This document shows, in pieces, positions 34,017-44,062 of a stretch of 64,000 nt of DNA. The position numbers and the translations under genes are program-made. Where the stretch lies: positions 11,232,518 through 11,296,517 of the forward strand of contig NC_052357.1 of assembly GCF_009727055.1 (NCBI RefSeq), read 5' to 3'. Under the pieces are notes generated by a model. It saw nothing but the letters and a program-made list of their open reading frames with translations, ran no database searches and had not been told where the DNA came from. Position 1 is the stretch's first letter. The number at the start of each line of letters is the position of its first letter. The DNA is from Benincasa hispida. Taxonomy: Eukaryota; Streptophyta; Magnoliopsida; Cucurbitales; Cucurbitaceae.

Positions 34017-35718
34017 TGTTCGCGTGTAAATTGCTTGTTGCTTTACACTGAATGTAATACCATCGCAAAGACTGATTACGTGTATGATGTGCGTTGCTTT
34101 GTCTTAATCACGCTTTTAGATAATACATGTGATGCTAAAAAACACTATAGAATGCGTTCAGGTAGTTTATGTGTGTCACAAGTTTTCTTACGTTGGAACC
34201 AAGTATAATTCCACTGCAAGTTTCTTAGAGTGATCTAAGGTCGAACACTGGGATTGCGATGCTAGATGCGATATTGATGTGATACATGCGACCGAAATCA
34301 AAATAATAGTGTGTTGCATTTGAAAAGTAAAATGCGGCGACAAACAAATAAATAAACAAATAAATGAATAAATGTGAAGTTGTGCAAGTGTATGAGGAAA
34401 TGCCATGGCAAGTCTTGTGAAAGGTATCAGAATGAGAACGAGTTGGGGGAAAGGACATCGTAAGTTTTTCAACCCTGTTGAGGACGCAACTAAGGTTCCG
34501 TGTTACCTTGGCTTACATTTCTCAGTGATCGGCCGCATTCCCATATCTCTATGGTGAACAGGGATGAACGTTACGAATGCAAAGTTGTTTCCATCTCTGA
34601 AAATATTTCTTGCTTTAGTTAACGCATTTTTTTCAACCTGCTTTCGAGAGGTGGATTAACATCTTCACTTCTGCTCTCACAGGTGAAGATGTCGTTGAGC
34701 ATGCATTAGCTAAACTTAGCTAACTTCTTCAACATGGTTTAACTTACTTACTTAATCCTTCCCCCTTACCCTGAAGGATTAGTTACACATGGTGAGAGAA
34801 ATGGACGATGAAAGTATGGTGGTGAACAGAGAGATGAAGATGAACATGATAATGATATTACAGATAAATATAAAACGTTTGTTATAGATAGATGAATGAA
34901 AGATAAAAAATGAATAACAGTTGATGAACCGAAGGTAAGAACAAATGAGGACAGCATGTCAATGTCTTCACACGGATCCTGATCGGTGTTGTTTTAATTG
35001 CCGGCGTGTATGAGGAGTGGTGTGGAAAACTTGCTTCTCAGGATAGTTCCCCAGGTAGAAATGACCCTTGCACAGAGCTTCTCTTCGAGATTGTGAATCA
35101 ATTTCTGGCTTCTGAGATTCCTTTCGGACTTGTCTTGTCTATCTCCCGTACTCTCTATGAATGTCTCTTCAGACCAGCCTCTCACGGATTCTTTCTGAAT
35201 GTCTCTTCAGACCAGCCTCTTTTCTTTGGTGTTGATGTAGCTATTTATAGACTTTAGCACCTTCTTCTCAATGGTCCCACTCTGAAAAGTTACTTTTTCT
35301 GCCGATGCTTGGTGGAAACGTTCGTTCTACTCCACATTCAATTTTTCTGATCGTACAATAGAAAAGTTATACAATTTCAGAAATCCCCGCGAATGCGTCG
35401 CTCTTTTTATCCACAATCGATCGTCGCATGCGGCGCGAATGCGTTGCTCTTTTTGTCCATGATCGATCATTGCATGCAGTGTAAATGCGTTGCTCTTTTT
35501 GTCCTCGAGCGATCGGGGTTACATGTGGTGATACCTGTTTCCTGCAAAGCAAAGACTTAGACATCTCTTTTTGGCATCGCAATAGGGTCAACGGGTGTGC
35601 TTCCAACATTTTACAACTTTTTGCGTTTTTAAGTCAATTTCTATATGTTCGACGCAACTTTTTCCTTTTTTTTGCCGCATATTCTAAATAAGATGGTATA
35701 AATAACTTGTATTTCTAC
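34017..35718 (-). mobile_element. 3' LTR of gypsy Y2
   Basis: It is the direct repeat of 37979-39741. Both start (plus strand) TGTTCGC.TGT.AATTGCTTG and end TATTTCTAC. Length is about 1702 bp. The 46-bp tandem repeat at 35389-35526 and two copies of a 38-bp unit ('cttcagacc' at 35165 and 35203) lie inside. ORFs of 60-94 codons here recur in the other LTR and are not genes. Confidence 0.88.
35389..35526. repeat. 46-bp tandem repeat, 3 copies, in Y2 LTR
   Basis: The phrase 'gcgaatgcgt.gctctttttgtcca' starts at 35389, 35435 and 35481. The same three copies are in the other LTR at 39416, 39462 and 39508. Each unit has a 'cgatcgatc'-type centre. Confidence 0.9.
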
Positions 35719-35728
35719 TTACCCTAAG

Positions 35729-36082
35729 TCAGAGTGCATTTCCGACTTCTTTCCTCCCGATTGAGCATGGCAATGTGAAGCACCCGAATCTTTCATTTTC
35801 TTGGGGATATTGTTCTAGAAGAGTGCACGACACTCGTATGTTAGTGCGACAGTTTCCTTCCCCGATCTTCCTCTTATTGGCGAGTATATCTTTGAGGAAC
35901 TTCACATAGCTGGGCATCTGTTCCAGCGCTTCTACTAGGGGAATCTTAATATGTAGCTGTCGGAGAACATCCGGGAACCTCTTGAATTGCTTACTATCAT
36001 CTTTCTTTTTCAACCTAGATAGGAATGGTGGAAGATCCCGCCGTACTTCTTGATTGATTGACTGTTCATTGAGGTCCCTCAC
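35729..36082 (-). pseudogene. Y2 gypsy gag-protease boundary region
   Basis: Reverse frame reading with LPPFLSRLKKKDDSKQFKRF, LRQLHIKIPLVEALEQMPSY and VKFLKDILANKRK. This is the conserved region just before the protease in Athila/Tat-type gypsy elements. It stops near LPCSIG, before the active site, and the LTR follows 10 bases later. Protease, RT, RNase H and integrase are therefore deleted, so Y2 could not move by itself. Confidence 0.85.
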
Positions 36083-36159
36083 TTCCTATGTTCTTGGGGC
36101 TGGAGTTTGCGATGACTTTGGTTCTGGGTTCTGAAAGGATTCATTCTGTGTAGTGGTCA

Positions 36160-37730
36160 TTACTTCCAAACTGGTGGTTCTGCTGTTCGTAATTGAGTGT
36201 CATTATTGGTGATTGCTTCTTTTGATCGTCCTATTGATTCTGATACTGTTGACATGGGGACCACCTTTCTACTGCTTATCAATGTCACCGCTTGACATTG
36301 TTCCTTCCCACTTTTTCTGGGTGCTTTCGAGTTGCTGGGCAATGTACCAGGTGTTCTGTTTTTAAGTTTGATCTTAAGCTGCCCGACCTGTACCTCCAAA
36401 TTCCTAATGGAGGATGATTGCGATTACATGATCACATCGTTCTTTTTTATGTATTGTTTGAGCAGTGCTTCCAAGGACGATGAATTGGATGAGGTGTTAG
36501 ATGAAGAGGGTTGGTTGTGCGGTTGCCTGTTCTGATACATACTTTGGCCTTGGTCATGGTGATGAAAAACTAGAGTATTTCCTTTATTCTCGGAATTATT
36601 TGTCTGCAGGTTTCTCTAGCCTCCCTGGTCGTTGTTCCCTCCCCAATTGAAGTTGGGATGATTCCTCCAACCTGGGTTATATGTGTTTCAAAAAGGGTTG
36701 TTATGGATAGAATATCCTGATTCTTGGTTTGACGAGCAGACTTCCACTGAATGACCCTCTCCACATTGTATATAGCTTACTGTTGCCACTTGCATCAGCG
36801 TATTGGCTTGCATTGCACTCTAAGAGAGAGTTTCTCAATTTATAGCCATGGTTTGGAGGAGCGAGGTGACTACGGCCATCTGGGCAGCCAGTGTGGTCAT
36901 TGTATCCACTGGTACAATGGCACTCTCTGCTTAACTTCGTTCCATGCCTCTGCCTCCATATCCCTCTTATACACATCTAGATGTGTATAAGAGACAGCTG
37001 GTACAATGGCACTCTCTGCTTAACTTCGTTCCATGCCTCTGCCTCCATATCCATCATCAACCCAATCATTCATATTTCACGAGATGTGATCTAGGATGAC
37101 TTTTGCTTTAGTATATGTTTTATCCATAAACCCTCCTGCTGCGGAGGCGTCTTCAACTTCTTGCGTTGCTCTGTTCAGGCCATTGTAAAAAGTTTCCATG
37201 AGGACGCAATCAGGAATCCCAATATGTGGGCAGTTCTTCATCAATCGTCAAAAGCGCACCCATGTGGTGCTCAGAGTTTCATTTTCTGTTTGTTCAAAAT
37301 TTAACACTTCCCGTTGTCTTCTTGCGTTGACGACGAGAAGGAAGAACTTCTTCATGAATCTTTTAACAAACTGATCCCAAGAATTTATCTCATTTTACTC
37401 CAACGAATGAGCCCACCTCTTTGCTTCGTCTCTAAATGTGTATGGAAAAAGATAGAATTTGATGCCTTCAAGAGTCACGCCAGGAATGGAGAATTTATTG
37501 CACATCTCGACAAAACTAGTCAGATGTGCATGCGGGTCCTCTCTTTGCAAACCTTCAAACTGACCCGCATTCTGAATCATTTGCAGCATGACAGGCTTAA
37601 TTTCGAATCTGGCGTTCTCTTCTACAGTAGGCCTTGCGAACCCAGCGAGAAAACGTATAAATTGGTTGCGGCATAGTTCCATGTTGCGGTTAGCAGCTAA
37701 AAATTTTGGGTCTTGCAGTGGTGGATTCAT
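36160..37730 (-). pseudogene. Y2 gypsy gag
   Basis: Starting at the ATG at 37730 (MNPPLQDPKFLAANRNME), the retrotransposon-gag domain is clear: FEIKPVMLQMIQNAGQFEGL, DPHAHLTSFVEMCNKF and LFPYTFRDEAKRWAHSLE. A stop at 37395 is followed in the same direction by NSWDQFVKRFMKKFF, a linker, and a zinc-knuckle region near 36775 with CGEGHSVEVC. The tail (36399-36160) is a Lys/Ser-rich coiled-coil-like stretch. Several stops and the adapter artefact at 36964-36997 break it. Gag forms the particle in the intact Athila/Tat family. Confidence 0.85.
36909..37052. other. Adapter remnant with artefactual 55-bp duplication
   Basis: 34 bases of the Nextera mate-pair junction (CTCTTATACACATCT then AGATGTGTATAAGAGACAG) occupy 36964-36997. 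The 55 bases before it (36909-36963) are repeated exactly after it (36998-37052). Removing adapter plus one copy restores the single sequence expected for gag. Confidence 0.95.
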
Positions 37731-37950
37731 TCCCTGCCTTCAGGCCTCTCATTGTTGTTCGCCATATTTCTAATACGCCTAGTACGGTTTTGGCGTGCTC
37801 TCCTGCGCTAGGTTCTCTCGATTCCTGGGTCGGTGTTGAATTCTGGATTTGTTCCAGTACTCATACATCATCAGCTGCTCTTCGCTTAAGCAACTATACT
37901 CCAGAAATCTGTCCTGCACAATATCACAAAAATATTCAGCACTAAAGTTG

Positions 37951-37972
37951 CCAATCCCCAACAATGGCACCA
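37951..37972 (-). other. Primer-binding site of Y2
   Basis: On the reverse strand it reads TGGTGCCATTGTTGGGGATT, close to the TGGCGCCGTTGCCGGGGA site (tRNA-Asp type) common in Athila/Tat gypsy elements. It lies 6 bases inside the 5' LTR and confirms orientation. Confidence 0.85.
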
Positions 37973-37978
37973 AATACT

Positions 37979-39741
37979 TGTTCGCATGTCAATTGCTTGT
38001 TGCTTTGTGGCGGATGTAATACCACCACAAAGACTGATGATGTGTATGTGTTGTTTTGTCTTAATCACGCTTCTAGATAATATATGCGATGCTACAAAAC
38101 ACTGTAGAATGCGTTCATGTAGTGTATGCATGTCACACGTTTTCTTGCATTGGAACCAAGTATAATTCCACCGTAAGTTTCTCAGAGTGATCTGAGGTCG
38201 AACATGGGGATTGTGATGCTAGATCCAATATTGATGTGAAATGCGATGAAATCAAAATAATAGTGTGTTGCGTTTGAAAAGTAAAATGTGACGACAAACA
38301 AATAAATAAACAAATAAATGAATAAATGTGAAGTTGTGCAAGTGTATGAGGGAATGCGATGGCAAGTCTTGTGAAAGGTATTAGAATGAGAATGGGTTGG
38401 GTGAAACGACATCGCAAGTTTGTCAATCCTGTTAATGACGCAACTAAGATTCCACGTTCCCTTGGCTTACACCTCTCAGTGATCGGCCGCATTCCCATAT
38501 CTCTATGGTGAACAGGGATGAACGTTCGAATGCAAGGTTGTTTCCATCTCTGGAAATACTTCTTGCTTTAGTTAACGCATTCTATCAACCTTCTTTTGAG
38601 AGGTGGATTAACATCTTCACTTTTGCCCTCATAGGTGAAGATGTCGTTGAGCATGCATTAGCAAAACTTAGCTGACTTCTTCAACATGGATTAACTTACT
38701 CACTTAATCCTTCCCCCTTACCCTGAAGGATTAGTTACACATGGTTAGAGAAATGGACGATGAATGTATGGTGGTGAACAGAGAGATGAACATGAACATG
38801 ATAATGATATTACGGATAAAGATAAAGCGTTTGTTATAGATAGATGAATGAAAGATAAGAAATGAATAACAGTTGATGAGTAGAAAGTAAGAACAAATGA
38901 AGACAGTGTGTCAATGTCTTGATATGATTCCCGATCGAAGTTGTTTTACTTGCCGGCGTGTAAGAGGAGTGAGGTGGAAAACTTGCTTCTCAGGATAGTT
39001 CCCTAGGTAGAAATAACCCTTGCACATAGTTTCTCTTCAAGATTGTGAATGAATTTCTGGCTCCTGAGACTTCCTTTCGGACTTGTGAATTTCTAGCTCC
39101 TGAGACTTCCTTTCGAACTTGTCTCGTCTATCTCCTGGACTCTCTATGAATTTCTCTTCAGACCAGCCTCTCTCGAATTCTCTCTAAATGTCTCTTCAGA
39201 CAGCCTCTCTCGGATTCTCTCTGAATGTCTCTTCAGACCGGCCTCCTTTCTTTGGTGTTGATGTAGCTATTTATAGACCTTAGCACCTTCTTTGTCAGTT
39301 GTCCCACTCTGAAAAGTTACTTTTTCTGCTGAGGCTTGGTGGAAACGTCCGCTCTGCTCCACATTCAATTTTTCAGATCGTACAACAGAAAAGCTATACA
39401 ATTCCAGAAATCCCCGCGAATGCGTCACCCTTTTTATCCACGATCGATTGTCACATGCGGTGCAAATGCGTTGCTCTTTTTGTCCATGATCGATCATTAC
39501 ATACAGTGTAAATGCGTTGCTCTTTTTGTCCTCGAGCGATCCTCGCATGCGGTGATACCTATTTCCTGCAAAACAAAGCTTGGACATCCCTTTTTTCCAT
39601 TGCAATGGGGTCAGCGGGTGTGCTTCCGACATTTTACAACTTTTGCGTTTCTAAGTCAATTTCTATATGTTCGACACAACTTTTTCCTTCTTTTTGCTGC
39701 ATATTCTAAATAAGATGGTATAAATAACTTGTATTTCTACA
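37979..39741 (-). mobile_element. 5' LTR of gypsy Y2
   Basis: Direct repeat of 34017-35718, about 1763 bp. It is longer mainly because it has a third copy of the 38-bp unit ('cttcagac' at 39156, 39194 and 39231) and a duplicated 'gacttcctttcg.acttgt' (39070 and 39104). Many base differences from the other LTR imply an old insertion. A 121-codon reverse ORF (38133-38498) has a shorter counterpart in the other LTR, so it is not a gene. Confidence 0.88.
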
Positions 39742-40130
39742 AGTTATCAGCTGTTATGAACATGATTGACTACAACCTGACCACCCTACTCAATGAGCTA
39801 CAGACTTATATATCCTTGATGAAAGTCGAGAAATAGAAGCGTGAGGCAAATGTTGCCTCGTCCTCCAAGAAGTTCTACAGAAGTTCGATCTCTGTAACTA
39901 AGTTTGTACCCATTTCTTCCAGAACCAAAACGTGGAAGAAGAAGAAGAAGAAGAAGAAGAAAGCTAGGGGAAGGCTAACCCACCAGCTGTTTCTTAAAAG
40001 GGCAAGAAGGCCAAGGTTGCAAAGGGAATATGTTTTCATTGCAACCAAAAGGGACATTGGAAGAGGAACTATCCCAAATACTTGGTAGAAAAGAAGAAGG
40101 TCAAGCAAGGTAAATATGATTTACTCATGT
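39742..40130 (+). pseudogene. K4 gag C-terminal part with zinc knuckle
   Basis: The reading resumes LTTLLNELQTYISLMK, as in K5 gag, then ANVASSSKKFYRSS, a Lys-rich run from (GAA)n near 39935-39962, and CFHCNQKGHWKRNYPKY, where the final Cys of the CCHC knuckle is Tyr. Stops (TAG near 39834) and frame changes occur. Gag binds RNA in the intact family. Confidence 0.85.
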
Positions 40131-40830
40131 TGGAAACATGTTTAGTGGAGAATGATTATCCAACCTATATAATTGATTCAGACGCCACTAATCACATGTG
40201 TTCTTCATCCCAGGGAATTGATTCCTGTTAGCAGCTGAAAACTGGTGAAATGGCGATGCGTGTTGCAACTAGGCACGTCATTTATCGTAGGCAGTGGGAA
40301 GACTACGACTTTTTTTTTATAGAAATCTTATATTTTATTAAAAAATGTCTATGTTGTTCCTAGTTTGGAAACGAACTTGATTTCTGTAAAGTATTTATTG
40401 GAACAAAATTACTCTATTAAATTTTATGTAAATAAAGCATTTATTTGAAAAAATGGTATTGAGATTAGTTCTGCTAAGTTGGAAGATAACATTTATGTGC
40501 TAAGGCCATTAGCAATAAAGGACCACTTAAATACTGAACTGTTTAAAACTGCGGCAACTCAAAATAAAAGACAAAGAATTTCTGCTAAAGAAAATGTCTA
40601 TCTTTGGCACCTAAGATTAGGTCACATAAATCTTAATAGGATTGAGAGATTGGTTAAGAATCGACTTCTAAGTGATTTAGAAGAAAAATCTCTATTTGTA
40701 TATGATGCTTTGAAGGTAAAATGATTAAGAGACCTTCCATTGGAAAAGTTCACAGAGTCAAAGAACCCTTAGAACTTGTACATTGGACCTCCTTGGTCCT
40801 ATGAATGTTAAGGCAAGAGGAGGGTTTGAG
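40131..40830 (+). pseudogene. K4 protease and GAG-pre-integrase remnant
   Basis: The protease active site reads IIDSDATNH (40172-40198) with D-S-G changed to D-S-D, so it would be inactive. From 40479 the frame gives DNIYVLRPLAIK, TQNKRQRI and the pre-integrase motif LWHLRLGHINLNRIERLVKN. After a frameshift, integrase starts to appear (region coding for the GPMNVKARGGFE type stretch) and ends abruptly at about 40830, where reverse-strand gag of K5 begins. Confidence 0.8.
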
Positions 40831-41734
40831 ATTCTAGTACAAGTAAATCATATTTACCTTTATCTGCCTTGGCCTTAGCCTTGGCAGCCTTCCTTTCCTT
40901 CAACCAGTGAGGACAATTTCTCTTTCAATGTCCATCCTGGTTGCTGTGGAAACATTTTCCTTTTTCAACTGGCGGTGGACGCCTCCTTGGGGCGACAAGT
41001 GGTGGTTTAGTAGGTGCTTTCCCTTTCCCCTTACCACCCTTCTTTTTCTTCCCCTTTACAGAGTTAGAAGTAAAAAGTGCAGGCTTCATCCCTGAGGTCG
41101 AACCTCGGTGGAACGTCCTAGAAGATGAAGCAACATTTGCCTCACCCCTTTTTCTCTCCTTACTTTTCAGTAAAGATTGGTATGTCTGCAACTCGTTGAG
41201 GGGAGTTGTAAAGGTATATTCCACTTTATTAAGCATCGCATTGCTAACAAAATAGAGGAAACTCTCTGGCAAAGAATGTAGCATTATACTAACCTGACTG
41301 CCCTCATCGATTCTAGACCCATTCATCTCCACCACGTTAAAGTGGACCATCATGTAAAGCACATGTTCACGAACAGAGGTGTCTTCCTCCATTTTAGAGT
41401 TAAAGATGTATTTAAGAGCCTCGTGCTTGAGCTGTCCAGACGGTTGTCCGAACATCCCCCATAGAGACTCTATGATCTCACGCACTGAGTCCATGGGCTC
41501 AGGCTTCTTGGCCAACACGTCACTTAGACTGGCCGAGATAAAGGCTCGAGCTTCTCGTTTGCTCGTATCCATTGCTCGTACGCCTCCCGAACATTTCGAG
41601 TGCCGTTTGTAGATGGAATAGGAGGACAGAGCTCCGTAAGGGAAAACATGAGATCTTCGATGATGAGTATCATCGTGATCATATGTTTCAATCAGTTTTT
41701 CAGCACTAAGCAAAGCGATTGTGGCTATAGCCAT
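40831..41734 (-). pseudogene. K5 copia gag (269-codon open frame plus zinc knuckle)
   Basis: The frame 41734-40925 begins MAIATIALLSAEKL and contains IIESLWGMFGQPSGQLKHEA, HVLYMMVHFNVVEMNGS and LNELQTYQSLL. The stretch of about residues 15-55 (HHRRSHVFPYGALSS) does not look like gag, but another frame over the same bases does, so two compensating frameshifts keep the frame open. The zinc knuckle near 40935-40890 reads CFHSNQDGH-stop-KRNC: second Cys is Ser and Trp became TGA. Gag continues to GKYDLLVLE at about 40835, then is cut. Confidence 0.85.
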
Positions 41735-43446
41735 TTTAAAACTTTGTTGGAAAAACGAATAAACATTTATAAGATTTTTCTAAACCAAATTCCAAACAAT
41801 TAGTTTTAGCAAAACAGTTTCCAAGTACCCTAAGTGTTAAAGACTTCTATTTTGCAATGATGTCCTAGTGAGGTAGAACAAACGTCACCTATGGGGTGAT
41901 CAGATGACCCTTCATTGGGATGAGATATTCTTAACATCATGCAGAACCAACTCTTGGAACTGGACCTAACAACCACCATTTATTCGGTCCAAAACTGTTA
42001 ACCTTTAACAATTCCGCGTAAGTGTGACCCCTCGTTTTCGTCGCCAGGGTCCCGCCCTAACGAGCCCACCATAGGGAAGAAGCAAATTAGGAAAAGAGAC
42101 TAAGTAACCTTATCCTTTTACAGGAGATCAAATAAAGAAACGCGCAAAACTGCCATCCGATAAGAGGACACTCCCAGGGTGCCTTGAGGTGATGTACATA
42201 AACTTTATTCAATCCAACGAGAAAGACCGCGGGATATGCTGTCGAACTTCCCGCTCCCACTTACTATGAACATTCTCTCCATCCACCTTGATATTGACCT
42301 ACCCAAACACCATCCTTTAGGGAGATACTCCCAGGGTGCCACGAGGCCGAGGGTAGATCTTACTATGTGGACTATAATGGAGAAACGCGAGAAGTTTAAA
42401 TGAAGCATCATATGCCCCAAGTACCTCTCATTGAATGTTTGACCTAGGGGTTCATTAACCTAGACAATGTGGTTACTTATTTTAATCTAAGTCATTTATT
42501 AAGTCCGCTCATAAATAAATTTTGTCTATGAAATAAAACAAGTTTAAGTAGTCACATTTAAACTCTTTAGTAGACCGTCTATAACTTGCATGCAAGCATC
42601 AAATCTATCTAATTCACCTTTCCAAGTAGGTTCCTAGGTCCCTGTTACGTTTCTGTCAACTTAAATACCCCAGCCTAGACAGAACCCACCTTAGACAAAA
42701 GGACCCTTATAGATAGATTTGTTACGCTTTAACCTTTTATTAGTCAATTTAATCCTATTAAACATAATAAAAGATTAAAGCCTAAGGTTGCTAATCATAT
42801 TAGAACCGTGATCTTAGGTCTATGTCATCCAAGTTTTCAACATTTTAAAACCATGAATTAAAACCTAAGTGAGCATGCATGTCTTACTTATTGCTTTTAG
42901 TTCTAATTTCTCTTTAACCTTTAAAAAGAAACAACTAAAACAAACATTGCTACACAACTAAGTATTCATAACGCTTATAAAATAACCTATGTGTCATGCT
43001 TCAAGCAATGTTCGGTCATTACTATACATAACTTTTATATACAAATAACAACCAAGCACACACGCTTTCCATACACCCTTATACTATAACAATTATAATA
43101 TAAAGATGATGCATGTTAATGCTTTATGCATGCATAAATATAACTCTTATATTATCTGATGCATGAGCATGTTTTTAAGTAATTTAAATCATGCTTCTCT
43201 AAATCATAACACTTATAATAAAGAGATGATGCATGACCAATACATAACCTAAGGTGAGATTTTTCTATATGTGCATACCATATGATATATAAAATAAACA
43301 TACATCTCATGTATAAAACCATACATTAATGGACCAAGATGAACCAACTCTAAAACCAGAATGAAAATTTCTATCTATTACATTTTTCCCACCAAGCAAA
43401 CCGGTTCACAGGCGAACCGGGTCTTAAACCGCCGAACGAAGCTCTA

Positions 43447-43724
43447 TCGTTTAGTAAATGCCTCCAGGTAAACGATCGTGTAATGCACACTAGACGATAG
43501 CGCGAATGCTAAACGATCGCTTAGACGACAATGAGGCTGTGAAGCCTGATCATCTAGACGATCACATAACACGCGATAGGTAAACGATTTACCATGCGAT
43601 TTACTCTGCAATCATTTAGTCAGTAACTAAGCGATGGGGCTTGCTGAGCTATACGATCATCTAGTGTGTGCGCATTAAATGACACCCAAGTATCTGATAC
43701 TCACCGATCGTTTACCCCATCGTC
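43447..43724. repeat. ACGATCG-like array in K5 leader
   Basis: About 15 cores (ATCG/CGAT variants) start near 43447, 43473, 43495, 43514, 43526, 43548, 43559, 43574, 43585, 43597, 43611, 43632, 43654, 43705 and 43720. Spacing ranges from 11 to 51 bp, so it is less regular than the LTR arrays. Confidence 0.7.
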
Positions 43725-44046
43725 TACATGACCCGACCAATGCTTGATCATCTTCTTTCTTGAAGAATAGCAACCCTTGCTCTGAATCTTCTAATGAAGG
43801 ACTCAAAACTCAAACTAACTTTGAATACAGACTCGATAGCAATTAATTATGCCCAAAAATGCAGAGGCCTTTACAAATAATTGGAAATGTAAAAGAATTT
43901 AACAAACCGAGGTTTCATCCCAGAAAACTCCATTAATCCACACATCCACAAACGAATTAGCAATTAAAATAAAGAGTAGACATGCTTCGCCTATCAAGAA
44001 TGTAAATGTAATTCTTTGTAGCAATGAATTTTGAATATCAGAAACC

Positions 44047-44060
44047 TATCTTTGATACCG
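44047..44060 (-). other. Primer-binding site of K5
   Basis: On the reverse strand CGGTATCAAAGATA lies two bases inside the LTR end. It resembles TGGTATCAGAGCC, complementary to the 3' end of initiator tRNA-Met. Confidence 0.65.
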
Positions 44061-44062
44061 AT

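Larger units (their letters stand above)
41735..44062 (-). other. K5 5' leader (2.3 kb) between LTR and gag
   Basis: No protein is encoded. It resembles the K8 leader (59173-60860) by eye, sharing 'cgtaagtgtgacc', 'ggtattgac' and 'actcccagggtg' blocks in order. Repeated phrases 'actcccagggtgcc' occur at 42168 and 42329. The part near 43380-43440 is rich in CCGG/AACCGG, and an ACGATCG array follows at 43447-43720. A 71-codon reverse ORF (42205-42420) is chance. Confidence 0.6.

Noticed and set aside
34188..34472. ORF of 94 codons with a counterpart of 121 codons at 38133-38498, looking like a conserved pair of genes
   Set aside because: Both lie at the same position of the two Y2 LTRs. The similarity is due to the LTR duplication, and the readings have low complexity (Phe/Ile runs) without a domain.
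35389..35526. Regular repeats as a CRISPR array
   Set aside because: Three 46-bp units without unique spacers, in a plant LTR; it is a plain tandem repeat.
39336..39713. Overlapping ORFs of 125, 70 and 65 codons at the end of an LTR
   Set aside because: They are produced by the 46-bp tandem repeat staying open in several frames; there is no domain.
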